From the NCBI GenBank assembly GCA_023428025.1, contig JAEYZN010000006.1, positions 74,165 through 138,164 of the forward strand: a stretch of 64,000 nucleotides of DNA. Direction: 5' to 3'. Below the pieces are notes generated by a model, which was given only the letters and a program-made list of their open reading frames with translations, did no database searches and was not told the DNA's origin. Position 1 is the first letter of the stretch, and the number at the start of each line of letters is the position of its first letter. This document shows positions 1-8,850 of this stretch, piece after piece. Source of the DNA: Bacillota bacterium. GTDB lineage: Bacteria; Bacillota; Clostridia; Christensenellales; SZUA-584. The translations under genes were made by a program, and so were the position numbers.

Positions 1-38
1 GGCAGGGTGATGCAGCAACAATTTTGACTGGGAGGAAC

Positions 39-1727
39 ATGCTGAAGAAACTGCTTAAAAAGCTGAAGAAGTTATTGCGAATATTGGTCAAGCGAGCCGC
101 ACAGCTGCCCGGGAAACTGCGTTGGTTTTTCTATAAGCCGCGCCATCTGGGGAAGCGCAAGATCAAGCCCCGGTTTTTCATGATCTGCACAGCCGCCGGG
201 CTGGTGTGCGTGGTGCTGATCATCCTGTCGTTTACGGTGTTCGGCGGCAACCGGGAGACGCCGGTGCAGGCGGGCATGGACCCGCCGTCGGCCGCCACCG
301 CAGGCATATTGGGAGCACTGCCCACGCAGGCGCCGCAGGAATTGCAGGAATTGCAGGAAACGCAGGAGCCCATACCGACGACGCCGCCCGAGCCCACGCC
401 GATGCAGCTGAAGGAAGGCATGACATCGCCGGAGGTGGTGCCGCTTCAGGAGCGGCTGATGGAGCTGGATTACATGGAGCGGGACCTGCCGACCGAATAC
501 TTCGGGCCGGTGACGGAAAGGTCGCTGGAGCTGTTCCAGCGCAAGCACGGCCTGCAGATCGACGGCATATACGGCGAGACGACAAAACAGCTGCTCTTTT
601 CCGACGAGGCCAAAAAATACACCGTATCGGTCGGTTTCTCAGGAACGGATGTCCATGAGATACAGCTTCGGCTTCGAGAGCTTGATTATATCAAAAAGGT
701 GACGGACTACTTCGGGGATGAAACCGAAGCGGCGGTGAAGGAGTTCCAGCAGCGCAACGGCCTCACGGTGGACGGCAGCGTGGGCGCGCAGACAAAGGAA
801 GTGTTGTTCTCAGACCAGGCCAAAGCGTTCTTTTACTCCGTCGGCACGTCGGGCGAAGAGGTGCTGGAGCTGCAAAACAGGCTGTTTGAACTGGGCTATC
901 TCACCACCACGCCGGACGGCGTGTACGGCAAGGATACGGAGAACGCGATCAGGCGGTTCCAGCAGAGCAGCGGCTTTATCGACGACGGCTACGCCGGGCC
1001 CAAGACGAGGGACTTGCTCTTCTCCGACAAAGCGGAGAAAAACGCCATCATCATGGGAGACAGCGGCATCGACGTGGTGAACGTGCAGAAGCGGTTGATT
1101 GAGCTGAAGTATCTTGGCGGCAAGGCGGACGGCTATTTCGGCGCGAACACCGAAGGCGCCGTGAAAGCATTCCAGAAGAGAAACGGGCTCACGGTGGACG
1201 GCAAGGTGGGCGCAAAGACGCTGACGGCGCTGCTCTCCGATTCCGCGAAGAAGGCGTCGTCCGGCAGCAGCGGCGGCTCTTCCGGCAGCGGCGGCAGTTC
1301 CGGCAGCAGCGGTTCGTCGGGCGGCAGCAGCGGCGGCAGTTCCGGTGGCGGTGAAGCGCGTGAAACCTCGGTTGCGGCGCTGATCGAGGTGGCGAAGTCC
1401 AAGCTGGGCGCGAAATATGTGCTGGGCGCCAAGGGCCCCAATCAATTTGACTGTTCCGGCTTCGTGTATTGGTGCCTCAACCAGATCGGCGTCCGGCAGG
1501 GTTACATGACGTCGGGCGGCTGGGCGTCCACCTCGAAATATCCCGTGGTGGAAAAAATGAGCGATATCAAGGCCGGTGACATCATATCGTTCAAGGGCCA
1601 TGTGGGCATCGCGCTGGGCGGTGGAAAGATGATCGACGCCGCGCCCAGCGACGGCGGCGTGCGTATCGGCAATCTCAGCCATTCATATTGGCAGAAAAAC
1701 TTTATCCGGGCTTACCGCGTGCTGTAA
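39..1727 (+). CDS. Membrane-anchored peptidoglycan hydrolase: four PG-binding repeats plus NlpC/P60
   Basis: The 562-residue protein opens with a Lys/Arg/Leu-rich amphipathic stretch (1-43) and one membrane segment (about 46-68). Four PG_binding_1 repeats follow (about 105-400), each ending in a variant of TxxLLFSD. A Gly/Ser-rich linker (about 405-440) leads to a C-terminal NlpC/P60 domain. The catalytic Cys472 lies in FDCSGFVYW and the His521 in GHVGIALG; the usual third polar residue appears to be the Asp of MIDAAP. Members of this family are extracytoplasmic endopeptidases that cut D-Glu/meso-DAP-type links in stem peptides. I chose ATG 39 because GGAGG sits just before it; an in-frame TTG at 24 lacks a better site. 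The gene stands alone, closed by a terminator at 1775. The specific cell-wall role (division, germination or remodelling) is not visible. Confidence 0.88.
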   Translation: MLKKLLKKLKKLLRILVKRAAQLPGKLRWFFYKPRHLGKRKIKPRFFMICTAAGLVCVVLIILSFTVFGGNRETPVQAGMDPPSAATAGILGALPTQAPQELQELQETQEPIPTTPPEPTPMQLKEGMTSPEVVPLQERLMELDYMERDLPTEYFGPVTERSLELFQRKHGLQIDGIYGETTKQLLFSDEAKKYTVSVGFSGTDVHEIQLRLRELDYIKKVTDYFGDETEAAVKEFQQRNGLTVDGSVGAQTKEVLFSDQAKAFFYSVGTSGEEVLELQNRLFELGYLTTTPDGVYGKDTENAIRRFQQSSGFIDDGYAGPKTRDLLFSDKAEKNAIIMGDSGIDVVNVQKRLIELKYLGGKADGYFGANTEGAVKAFQKRNGLTVDGKVGAKTLTALLSDSAKKASSGSSGGSSGSGGSSGSSGSSGGSSGGSSGGGEARETSVAALIEVAKSKLGAKYVLGAKGPNQFDCSGFVYWCLNQIGVRQGYMTSGGWASTSKYPVVEKMSDIKAGDIISFKGHVGIALGGGKMIDAAPSDGGVRIGNLSHSYWQKNFIRAYRVL

Positions 1728-1774
1728 CAGGCCGCAGAGAACGGTAAAAACGTATAACAGGCAAACAGCAACTG

Positions 1775-1803
1775 GCCCGCAGCCGATACCTGCGGGCTTT
1801 TTC
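1775..1803 (+). terminator. Rho-independent terminator after the NlpC/P60 gene
   Basis: GCCCGCAG and CTGCGGGC form an 8-bp stem around a 7-nt loop, followed directly by a T-rich run (TTTTTCTTAT). Confidence 0.85.
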
Positions 1804-1951
1804 TTATCATGAAAAAACCACACGCTAAGCGAGTGAGCGACAGCTACATTGCCCACACTTTCAGGCTTACGACTGCAAAGTGCCGTGGATGCTGCCGCGG
1901 GCTTCTCACTGGCCTGTTCTGCCATGACCAGCTAAAAAAAGAAATAGATCT

Positions 1952-1979
1952 TTGAAAATCCTTGACAAGTGATTATAAT
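1952..1979 (+). promoter_or_regulatory. Sigma-A type promoter
   Basis: TTGAAA, a 16-base spacer and a perfect TATAAT. It would drive the small ORF remnants at 2050-2179. An overlapping TTGACA at 1962 has only a weak partner near 1985. Confidence 0.5.
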
Positions 1980-2049
1980 GATATTTTTATTAAAACTTTA
2001 ATAATATAAAGTATAAAATAATATGTTAAAAAACGGAGTGGTAAAGCAT

Positions 2050-2179
2050 ATGCTTCAAGCCGTCCGTGCGTATGCCGTACGCGCTGATCGCGGCGTTGTG
2101 CGGTAGGATCGCGATAAAAGACTATATCAGCCGGTATGACGCCATGCTAAAGGACGCCTATAAGCGCCGGCAAAGGTAA
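2050..2179 (+). pseudogene. Possible decayed small gene
   Basis: A promoter (1952-1979) and GGAG-like site precede an 18-codon ORF from ATG 2050. A 35-codon ORF from ATG 2072 overlaps it in the +1 frame and ends YDAMLKDAYKRRQR. This arrangement suggests a frameshifted remnant of a longer gene. I cannot assign a family, and it may be non-coding. Confidence 0.2.
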
Positions 2180-2309
2180 GCACCTGTACTCTGCGACGGC
2201 TGTTTGCGCTGGTCAGGCTGTTTTTCGAAAGACCAGGGTGACCGGCGCCCGGGCGATAAAGGGCAGGTGTGTTCGTCTGCAATCATCTGGGCGGGTAGCC
2301 GCACACGTT

Positions 2310-2337
2310 TTGTTTGAGTTTTCCATCCGATTATAGT
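2310..2337 (+). promoter_or_regulatory. Possible promoter of the two-component/sensing operon
   Basis: TTGTTT, 16 bases, then TATAGT, about 230 bases before the response-regulator start. The match is moderate and no better candidate lies between it and the gene. Confidence 0.3.
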
Positions 2338-2570
2338 ATGATGCTATTGGCGCTCTGGCAGCCTGAAATTTACAAGGCCGCCATCGGCTGCCCGGCGGCG
2401 GCGTTCAGGCGCTGCGGCGAAACCGGGGCATAAAATGAACTTCTTTTGGCTGCTCAACTATGGCTTTCATAATATACACTGGCCGCCCGGGAACGGACGT
2501 ATGCCCGATATCCTTTTTGAAATACTATGGAAATGGTAATTTCGCATGGTTCGGCCGGAAGGAGAGAACG

Positions 2571-4190
2571 ATGTACAAACTGATTATCGTGGACGACGAG
2601 GAAGAAGTCAGACAAGGCATTATCGACAAGATCGACTGGGCCGCTTTTGACTTTGAGGTGATCGGGCAGGCGGAAAACGGCCGCGAAGCGCTGGATATCA
2701 TTGAGGAAAACGTGCCCGACGTCGTCATCACGGACATTTGTATGCCGCTGATGGACGGCCTGGAGCTGGCTGGTGTTATCCGGGAGTCTTTTCCCACCGT
2801 TAAAATGGTGATACTGACGGGGTTTGACGAGTTCAAATTCGCCCAGCAGGCCATCCGGCACGGCGTCGCGGACTATATCTTAAAGCCCGTGCTGCCCAGA
2901 GACATCAACGAACTCATGCAGAAGCTGAAGAGCCGCATCGAGCAGGAGATAGAGGAGAAGGAAGACAGGGACAAGCTCCGGCAGCATTACATCGAAAGCC
3001 TGCCGATATTGAAGGACAGTTTTTTGTCCTCGCTGCTGACGGGCCCGCAGGACGCCCGTGAGATCGCGCAGAAGACGGACGTTTTCGGCCTGAACTTAAG
3101 CGGCAGCTATTACACCACAGCGGTCGTCAGCATAGACGCCGAAAGCCTGCAGGAGGGCCACGACGCGGAGCTGATGAAATTCGCAGTGCTGAATATCGCG
3201 CAGGAGATCGTATCGCGGCGGTCCATTGGCGAGGCTTTTTTCTACGACAATATGCCGGTCATCATCGCCGGTGTGGAGAACGACGAAAAGAAAATCGCGT
3301 ATAACCGCGTGTATTTGACGTTGGAAGAGATCCGGCAGAACGTGGAGAAGTTTTTGAAGCTGACCATCACGGCAGGGGTCGGCAGCTTCTTCTGTGGGCT
3401 GGGCCATATGAAGGAAAGCTATCATTCGGCCCTGACGGCGCTGGAATACAAGCTGGTGCTCGAGGGCAACAAGGTGATATCTGTGGACGACCTGGAGCCG
3501 GAAATCACCGATGTGATCCTGCTGGACGAGAAAAAGGAGCGCGCGCTCATCACCAGCATCAAATTCGGCAGCGAGGAGGACGTGGCGGATGCGGTGGACG
3601 CGCTGTTCGAGGACCTGGACGGCGTCAAAGCGTCCATCCGCGACTACCAGATCTACTTCATCGAGGTATTCGCGGTGCTGTCCCGGCTGGCCAAGGTGCT
3701 CCGGCTGGATGTGGAGGGCATTTTCCCCAGCCATTCCATGTATGTGGAGATCGGCAGCTTCAATAACATGGACGAAATCAAGGCGTACATCAAAAGCCTG
3801 AGCCTGCGCCTGATGGACCAGGTTGCCGACCGCATGGTGAATTCCACGCAGGTGCTGCTGGAAAAGGCCCAGTCATATATAGATCAGAACTATCAGGACC
3901 CCGATCTCACCATACAGAAGCTGGCGGACCATCTGTTTATCAGCGCCAGCTATCTCAGCCTGATCTTCAAGAAGGAAGCCGGGCAGACGTTTCTGAAATA
4001 CCTGATCAGCGTCCGGCTGGAGGCGGCCAAAGCGATGCTGCGCGACCCGGAAACCAAGGTGACCGAGGTGGCGGAGAAGGTGGGTTACCCGGATGTGAGC
4101 TACTTCAGCTATTTCTTCAAGAAGAACTTCGGCGTGTCGCCCCGTGAATACAGGAGCCGCCTCTTCGATAAAAAGGAGCAGGCGCTGTGA
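2571..4190 (+). CDS. AraC-type response regulator (YesN family)
   Basis: The 539-residue protein has an N-terminal receiver domain with acidic pair Asp8/Asp9, phospho-acceptor Asp55 (TDICMP) and Lys105 (ILKPV). A central linker region (about 130-430) follows, then a C-terminal AraC helix-turn-helix pair (about 440-535) with the typical GVSPREYR ending. YesN-type regulators are phosphorylated by LytS/YesM kinases and activate sugar transport genes. The kinase starts inside its last codon, so the two are translationally coupled. ATG 2571 follows GGAGAG; the open frame extends further upstream but the receiver fold starts here. The likely target is the ABC transporter downstream at 7353 (inferred). 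Confidence 0.9.
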   Translation: MYKLIIVDDEEEVRQGIIDKIDWAAFDFEVIGQAENGREALDIIEENVPDVVITDICMPLMDGLELAGVIRESFPTVKMVILTGFDEFKFAQQAIRHGVADYILKPVLPRDINELMQKLKSRIEQEIEEKEDRDKLRQHYIESLPILKDSFLSSLLTGPQDAREIAQKTDVFGLNLSGSYYTTAVVSIDAESLQEGHDAELMKFAVLNIAQEIVSRRSIGEAFFYDNMPVIIAGVENDEKKIAYNRVYLTLEEIRQNVEKFLKLTITAGVGSFFCGLGHMKESYHSALTALEYKLVLEGNKVISVDDLEPEITDVILLDEKKERALITSIKFGSEEDVADAVDALFEDLDGVKASIRDYQIYFIEVFAVLSRLAKVLRLDVEGIFPSHSMYVEIGSFNNMDEIKAYIKSLSLRLMDQVADRMVNSTQVLLEKAQSYIDQNYQDPDLTIQKLADHLFISASYLSLIFKKEAGQTFLKYLISVRLEAAKAMLRDPETKVTEVAEKVGYPDVSYFSYFFKKNFGVSPREYRSRLFDKKEQAL

Positions 4191-5971
4191 ACCGGCAGCC
4201 GCGTCATTCTGACCGGCCTCCCGGCCTGCGCTTCGGGAGCATACAGACCGTTATCACCATGTCGTTCACCGCGGTGACCATTCTGGCGATGATCATCGTG
4301 GGGGTGGCGCTTTACAGCATATTTTCGGAAAACGCCGAGAAAAACGCGGCGTCCTCGTCCCAGCAGATCATGGACCAGGCCACGATCAACGTGGAAAATT
4401 ACCTCAGGACCATGATGGAGATATCCGACCTGATCAAGTCCAACATGGTCGGCAGACCCAGAGAGAGCATGGGTGACCTCGGCAGCCTGCTGTCGCTGAC
4501 GATGCAGATCAGGCGGGACATCGAAACGGTCGCCCTGTTCGACAACCGCGGCAATCTTGTGCTGAGCAGCCCGCAATTTGAGCATAATAAAAACTATGTC
4601 GCCGCCGAGCAGGACTGGTATAAAAGCGCCAGCATGAATCCCGCTCAATACGTGTTCATGTCCCCGCATGTCCAGCGCCTGTTTGAGGGACGCCGACCGT
4701 GGGTGGTGTCGCTGTGCCGGGGGGTGGCGGTGACAGAGAATGGGAAGCCGCAGAACTGGGTGACCATGGTGGATATGAACTTCAGCGGCATTGAAGAGCT
4801 GTGCAAGCGGGTCAGCCTGGGGAAGCGCGGTTACATCTATGTGATCGACGGGAACGGCAACATCATCTATCACCCGCAGCAGCAGCTGATATACACCGGC
4901 CTCAAGCAGGAGAATATCGGCGAGGCGCTGAGCCGCGAAGCCGGTTCCTATATCGACGATTTTCAGGGGGAGCGCCGGATCACCACCATCCAGGACATCC
5001 ATTATGCGGGCTGGAAGATGGTGGGCGTCAGCTTTGTGGACGAGTTGGTCGCCAACAAGCGCAACCTCAACAATGTGATCATCTACATCCTGCTGTTCGG
5101 CATCGCGTTTGAAATCCTCGCGTCCATGTTCATTTCATCGAAGATATCGCAACCCATCAAACGTCTGGAGCGCCAGATGAAAAAGGTGGAAAGCGGCGAC
5201 TTCGATATCGCCGACCTGGAGGTGAAGGGCGAGGACGAGGTGAAGCGCCTGACAAAGGCGTTCAACCTGATGATCGCGCGCATCAAGCAGCTGATGAACC
5301 AGATCATCAGCGAGCAGGCGCAGCTCAGAAAGAGCGAGTTCAAGGCGCTGCAGGCGCAGATCAATCCGCACTTTCTGTACAACACGCTGGACTCCATCAT
5401 CTGGATGAACGAGAACCAGAACCACGAGGGCGTCACCGAGATGGTGTCGGCGCTGGCGCGGTTCTTCCGGATCAGCATCAGCAAAGGCAGCGAGATCATC
5501 GGCGTGCGCGACGAGGTGGAACATGCCAGAAGCTATCTGGTGATCCAGAAGATCCGCTACAAGAACAAGTTCGATTTCTCGTTCAACGTTCAGGAGGAAG
5601 CGAACAGCCTGACGACGATCAAGCTGATCCTGCAGCCCATCGTCGAGAACGCGATCTATCACGGCATCAACAAGATACACGACAAGGGTGAGATCAGCGT
5701 GGATGTCTATATTGAAAACGACACGCTGGTGTTCAGGGTGACGGATAATGGCTTCGGCATCGAGCCGGAGCGGCTCAGGGGCATCCTCAATCGTGAAGCC
5801 ACCAGCCAGCACGCCGGGGGCGTGGGGCTCAAAAACGTCCACGAGCGCATCAAGCTCAGCTATGGCAACGAATACGGCATAGCCATCGTGAGCGAGCTGG
5901 AGGTGGGCACCACCGTATACATCAGGATACCGGCGAACAGGACGGAGGCGAACCGTGAGAACATTACGTAA
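4187..5971 (+). CDS. Sensor histidine kinase, YesM/LytS type
   Basis: This 594-residue membrane kinase starts at GTG 4187, overlapping the regulator stop codon. It has a membrane segment at about 22-45, an extracytoplasmic sensing domain of roughly 245 residues (Cache-like by position), a second membrane segment near 290-312 and a HAMP region. The His_kinase domain carries phospho-acceptor His395 in QINPHFLYN, followed by an HATPase domain with N-box NAIYHGI and the G-box region GVGLKNVHERI. Its 3' end overlaps the next lipoprotein gene by 17 bases, so three genes are co-translated. The arrangement suggests that it reads the ligand state of that sugar-binding protein, as in clostridial XylFII-LytS systems. 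Confidence 0.9.
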   Translation: MNRQPRHSDRPPGLRFGSIQTVITMSFTAVTILAMIIVGVALYSIFSENAEKNAASSSQQIMDQATINVENYLRTMMEISDLIKSNMVGRPRESMGDLGSLLSLTMQIRRDIETVALFDNRGNLVLSSPQFEHNKNYVAAEQDWYKSASMNPAQYVFMSPHVQRLFEGRRPWVVSLCRGVAVTENGKPQNWVTMVDMNFSGIEELCKRVSLGKRGYIYVIDGNGNIIYHPQQQLIYTGLKQENIGEALSREAGSYIDDFQGERRITTIQDIHYAGWKMVGVSFVDELVANKRNLNNVIIYILLFGIAFEILASMFISSKISQPIKRLERQMKKVESGDFDIADLEVKGEDEVKRLTKAFNLMIARIKQLMNQIISEQAQLRKSEFKALQAQINPHFLYNTLDSIIWMNENQNHEGVTEMVSALARFFRISISKGSEIIGVRDEVEHARSYLVIQKIRYKNKFDFSFNVQEEANSLTTIKLILQPIVENAIYHGINKIHDKGEISVDVYIENDTLVFRVTDNGFGIEPERLRGILNREATSQHAGGVGLKNVHERIKLSYGNEYGIAIVSELEVGTTVYIRIPANRTEANRENIT

Positions 5972-6929
5972 AGTGCTGGCGCTGCTGCTGGCGGCGCTGA
6001 TCATATTGCCGCTGACCGCCTGCTCGGGCGACAGCCTCTCGGACGAAGAGAATCAAACGCGGGTCAAGGTCATCGTCAAAAAACGCGATTACGACTACTG
6101 GGCTGTCGTGCAGATGGGCGCGGAAGCGGCGGGCAGGGAGTTTGGCGTGGAGGTGGACTTTGACGGCCCCACGAACGAGAAGGACATCGACGGCCAGATA
6201 AGAATGGTGCAAAGCGCGGTCGCGCAGAAATTCGACGCGCTGGTGCTGGCCGCGAGCGACTATGTGGCGCTCGCGCCCGCAGCGGAACAGGCCCGCGCGG
6301 CCGGTATGCCGGTCATCATCATAGATTCCAACATCAAGTCGGACAAGATGAACAGCTTTGTGGGCACCGACAACGTGGATGCCGGCAGGAAGCTGGGCGA
6401 ATCCCTGATCGAAAAGGTGGGCACCGCCTGCGACATCGCGGTGATGAGCTTTGTCAAAGGCGCGGCGACGGCGGACCAGCGGGAGGAGGGCTTCTTCTCG
6501 CAGATCGGCGGCCAGAGCGGCATCAACGTGCTGGAAACGGCGTACTGCAATTCGGACGAGGATTACGCCAGCGAGCTGACGTACGGCATCGTGGACAAAT
6601 ACCCGGAGCTGGACGCCATCGTGTGCCTGAACGCGTACGGCACCGTGGGCGTGGCGCGCGCCATCACTGAGATGGGCAAAGCCGGGGAGATCAGCATCAT
6701 CGGCTTCGACAGCACGCCGCAGGAGGTGAGCTTCATGGAACAGGGTGCGATACAGTCGCTCGTGATCCAGAACCCGTTCAACATGGGCTATCTCGGCGTC
6801 AAATACGCACTGGACGCGCTGAAGAACGTGCCGGTGCCTGAAACGGTGAATACCGGCGCGAATGTGATCGATCAGGAAAACATGTATCTGCCGGAAAACC
6901 AGAAGCTCGTTTTCCCGTTTACAGATTAA
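5955..6929 (+). CDS. Sugar-binding lipoprotein, probable sensing partner of the kinase
   Basis: The 324-residue protein has a lipoprotein signal peptide (lipobox LTAC, Cys23) and a type-1 periplasmic-binding fold of the RbsB/XylF class, with SVGTDN-like and IIGFDSTPQ segments. It starts at GTG 5955 inside the kinase gene, and a terminator closes the unit. A second, longer binding protein (9873) belongs to the ABC transporter, so this copy is best read as an accessory sensor presenting sugar to the kinase ectodomain. That reading rests on gene order. The alternative is a second transport binding protein. Confidence 0.8.
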   Translation: MRTLRKVLALLLAALIILPLTACSGDSLSDEENQTRVKVIVKKRDYDYWAVVQMGAEAAGREFGVEVDFDGPTNEKDIDGQIRMVQSAVAQKFDALVLAASDYVALAPAAEQARAAGMPVIIIDSNIKSDKMNSFVGTDNVDAGRKLGESLIEKVGTACDIAVMSFVKGAATADQREEGFFSQIGGQSGINVLETAYCNSDEDYASELTYGIVDKYPELDAIVCLNAYGTVGVARAITEMGKAGEISIIGFDSTPQEVSFMEQGAIQSLVIQNPFNMGYLGVKYALDALKNVPVPETVNTGANVIDQENMYLPENQKLVFPFTD

Positions 6930-6990
6930 CTGAAAGCATCAGACTGACAGGCTGGCTTTAGTAAGTGTCTCACAATCAAACCGTATTTGG

Positions 6991-7025
6991 AAAAAGCATG
7001 GCGTATGACGCGTTGTGCTTTTTTT
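6991..7025 (+). terminator. Terminator after the sensing operon
   Basis: AAAAAGCA and TGCTTTTT flank an inner GCGT/ACGC stem, ending in a run of T. It separates the sensing operon from the transporter genes. Confidence 0.8.
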
Positions 7026-7189
7026 AGGGCCTGTTAATACAAACGCTCAACGGGTATCTTCCAATGTCTTTTTGCGCCATGCTGTGTTGCTTTTTCTTGC
7101 CATAGCGCCACTATGCCTGCGAAAAAGCGCCTTGCCTGATGCAAAGATCCGCCGAAATCTGCCCGCTTCGGATTATGTTAACAGACCCT
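7026..7189. mobile_element. MITE-like hairpin element with terminal inverted repeats
   Basis: AGGGCCTGTTAA at the left and TTAACAGACCCT at the right are inverted repeats with one mismatch, enclosing about 140 bases without a reading frame. The interior folds back on itself: GCTTTTTC/GAAAAAGC around CATAG/CTATG, and outer TTTGC/GCAAA. The ends sit at TA dinucleotides, which is compatible with TA target-site duplication (IS630/Tc1-type), but the TA is also part of the palindrome. Non-autonomous element is an inference; copy number elsewhere is unknown. Confidence 0.55.
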
Positions 7190-7352
7190 AGTATAAACAT
7201 TATAGAAATTCACAACTTCTTTGTCGTTTTTAACATTCTATACTTTACCCGTTAAATTTACAATTAGCATTGTCATGATAAGCGAATAAACTCTATTGGC
7301 AAATGGAATAATTTAGATGCCAGCTTAATTCTGCATGATTGAAGGTGACTAT
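7190..7352. other. AT-rich leader upstream of the sugar ABC operon
   Basis: AT-rich sequence between the MITE-like element and the ATPase start, presumably holding the operon promoter and the response-regulator binding sites. A TATACT at 7239 could be a -10 element, but it has no convincing -35. Confidence 0.35.
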
Positions 7353-8837
7353 ATGGACCAAATGCTTCTGAAGATGGAAGGTATTGATAAGTCGTTCCCA
7401 GGCGTGCACGCTTTGAACAGCTGCCGGTTCGACCTGTGCAAAGGAGAGATCCACGCGCTGGTGGGAGAGAACGGCGCCGGTAAATCCACGCTGATGAAGG
7501 TTCTGACGGGCATCCACACGCCGGACTCGGGCGACATCTATCTGGAAGGCAATCAGATGTCCTTTAAATCTCCCCGGGATGCGCAGCTGGCGGGTATCTC
7601 CATGGTTCATCAGGAACTAAACCTGATGAACCACCTGACGGTGGCGCAGAACATCTTCATCGGGCGCGAAAGCGACGGCGCTTTCCTCAACGAGAGATCC
7701 ATCAACAAGCGCACCGTGGAGCTGTTCGACAGGCTGAACCTGAAGGTGAACCCCGAAGAGATGGTGGGAAACCTGTCGGTGAGCCACCAGCAGATGATCG
7801 AGATCGCCAAGGCCATCTCCTACAACGCCAAGATCATCATTTTCGACGAGCCGACGGCGACCTTGACGGACAACGAGATCGACGAACTGTTCAAGATCAT
7901 GGAAGAGCTGCGCAAAAGCGGCGTCGGCATGATCTACATATCGCACCGGATGGACGAGATCAAGCGGATATCCGACCGCGTCACGGTCATGCGGGACGGC
8001 GAATATATCGGCACGCTGAATAAAGATGAGATCGATATCGAGAAGATCATCCACATGATGGTGGGCCGCGTGACTTACGAGGCCCATAAGCAGACGAGCG
8101 CGGTGGGGGCCGGCGCGCCTGTGGTGATGCGTGTGGAGCATATGAGTTCCAAAGACGTCAAGGACGTGTCGTTCGAGCTGTATAAGGGCGAGATACTGGG
8201 CATCGCCGGTCTTGTGGGCGCGGGCCGTACCGAGCTGGCGCGACTGATATTCGGCGCCGACAAGCGGATGGGCGGCGACGTCTACCTGAACGGCAAAAAG
8301 GTGACCATCAACAGCCCCAGCGACGCGGTGCGCCACGGCATCGGCTATCTGTCGGAAGACAGAAAACGGTACGGGCTGGCGCTGGGCATGAGTATAGCCG
8401 ACAACATCGTGATGCCGAGCCTGGATGGCTATATTTCGGCGGGCATCATCAACGAAAGAAAAATAGAAACCACAGCGAAGGATTCCATCGCGAAGATCAA
8501 CATCAAGACGCCGTCCGCACGGCAGCTGGTGAAGAACCTGTCCGGCGGCAACCAGCAGAAGGTGATCATCGCCAAATGGCTGCTGAAGGACTGCGACATA
8601 CTGATATTCGACGAACCGACGCGCGGTATCGACGTGGGCGCCAAGAGCGAGATATACAAGATCATCAACCAGCTGGCGGAGTCGGGAAAATCCATCATCA
8701 TGATCTCGTCCGAGCTGCCCGAGCTGCTGCGCATGAGTGACCGCGTGCTGGTGATGTGCGAAGGCGTCCATACGGCGACGCTGGGGCTGCACGAAATCGA
8801 TCAGAAAACGATAATGAAATACGCGACTGAGCATTGA
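7353..8837 (+). CDS. Sugar ABC transporter ATPase (Mgl/Rbs/Xyl type)
   Basis: The 494-residue protein has two fused ABC domains, as in RbsA/MglA/XylG. The first carries Walker A GENGAGKST, signature NLSVSHQQ and Walker B IIIFDEPTA. The second has a degenerate P-loop (GLVGAGRTE), signature LSGGNQQK and Walker B ILIFDEPTRG. It energises uptake of a monosaccharide through the permease encoded 13 bases downstream. ATG 7353 is preferred because AAGGTGA lies just upstream; an in-frame ATG at 7335 has no site. The cargo is inferred from neighbours to be L-fucose or a related hexose/pentose, not proven. Confidence 0.92.
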   Translation: MDQMLLKMEGIDKSFPGVHALNSCRFDLCKGEIHALVGENGAGKSTLMKVLTGIHTPDSGDIYLEGNQMSFKSPRDAQLAGISMVHQELNLMNHLTVAQNIFIGRESDGAFLNERSINKRTVELFDRLNLKVNPEEMVGNLSVSHQQMIEIAKAISYNAKIIIFDEPTATLTDNEIDELFKIMEELRKSGVGMIYISHRMDEIKRISDRVTVMRDGEYIGTLNKDEIDIEKIIHMMVGRVTYEAHKQTSAVGAGAPVVMRVEHMSSKDVKDVSFELYKGEILGIAGLVGAGRTELARLIFGADKRMGGDVYLNGKKVTINSPSDAVRHGIGYLSEDRKRYGLALGMSIADNIVMPSLDGYISAGIINERKIETTAKDSIAKINIKTPSARQLVKNLSGGNQQKVIIAKWLLKDCDILIFDEPTRGIDVGAKSEIYKIINQLAESGKSIIMISSELPELLRMSDRVLVMCEGVHTATLGLHEIDQKTIMKYATEH

Positions 8838-8850
8838 GGGGGAATCATCC

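Larger units (their letters stand above)
1728..2570. other. 843-base gene-poor stretch with short ORF remnants
   Basis: It holds the terminator of the preceding gene, a promoter at 1952, and three very short ORFs. These are 2050-2106 (18 codons, with a GGAG-like site upstream), 2072-2179 (35 codons, overlapping the first in the next frame) and 2435-2539 (34 codons, Trp-rich, no good ribosome binding site). The first two look like two frames of one decayed gene. None resembles a family I know. The response-regulator gene follows. Confidence 0.5.

Noticed and set aside
1254..1350. Simple-sequence repeat as a separate element
   Set aside because: It encodes the Gly/Ser linker of the NlpC/P60 protein in frame.
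2460..2570. N-terminal extension of the response regulator
   Set aside because: The frame is open but the extension lacks a ribosome binding site, and the receiver domain starts at MYKLIIVDD after GGAGAG at 2571.
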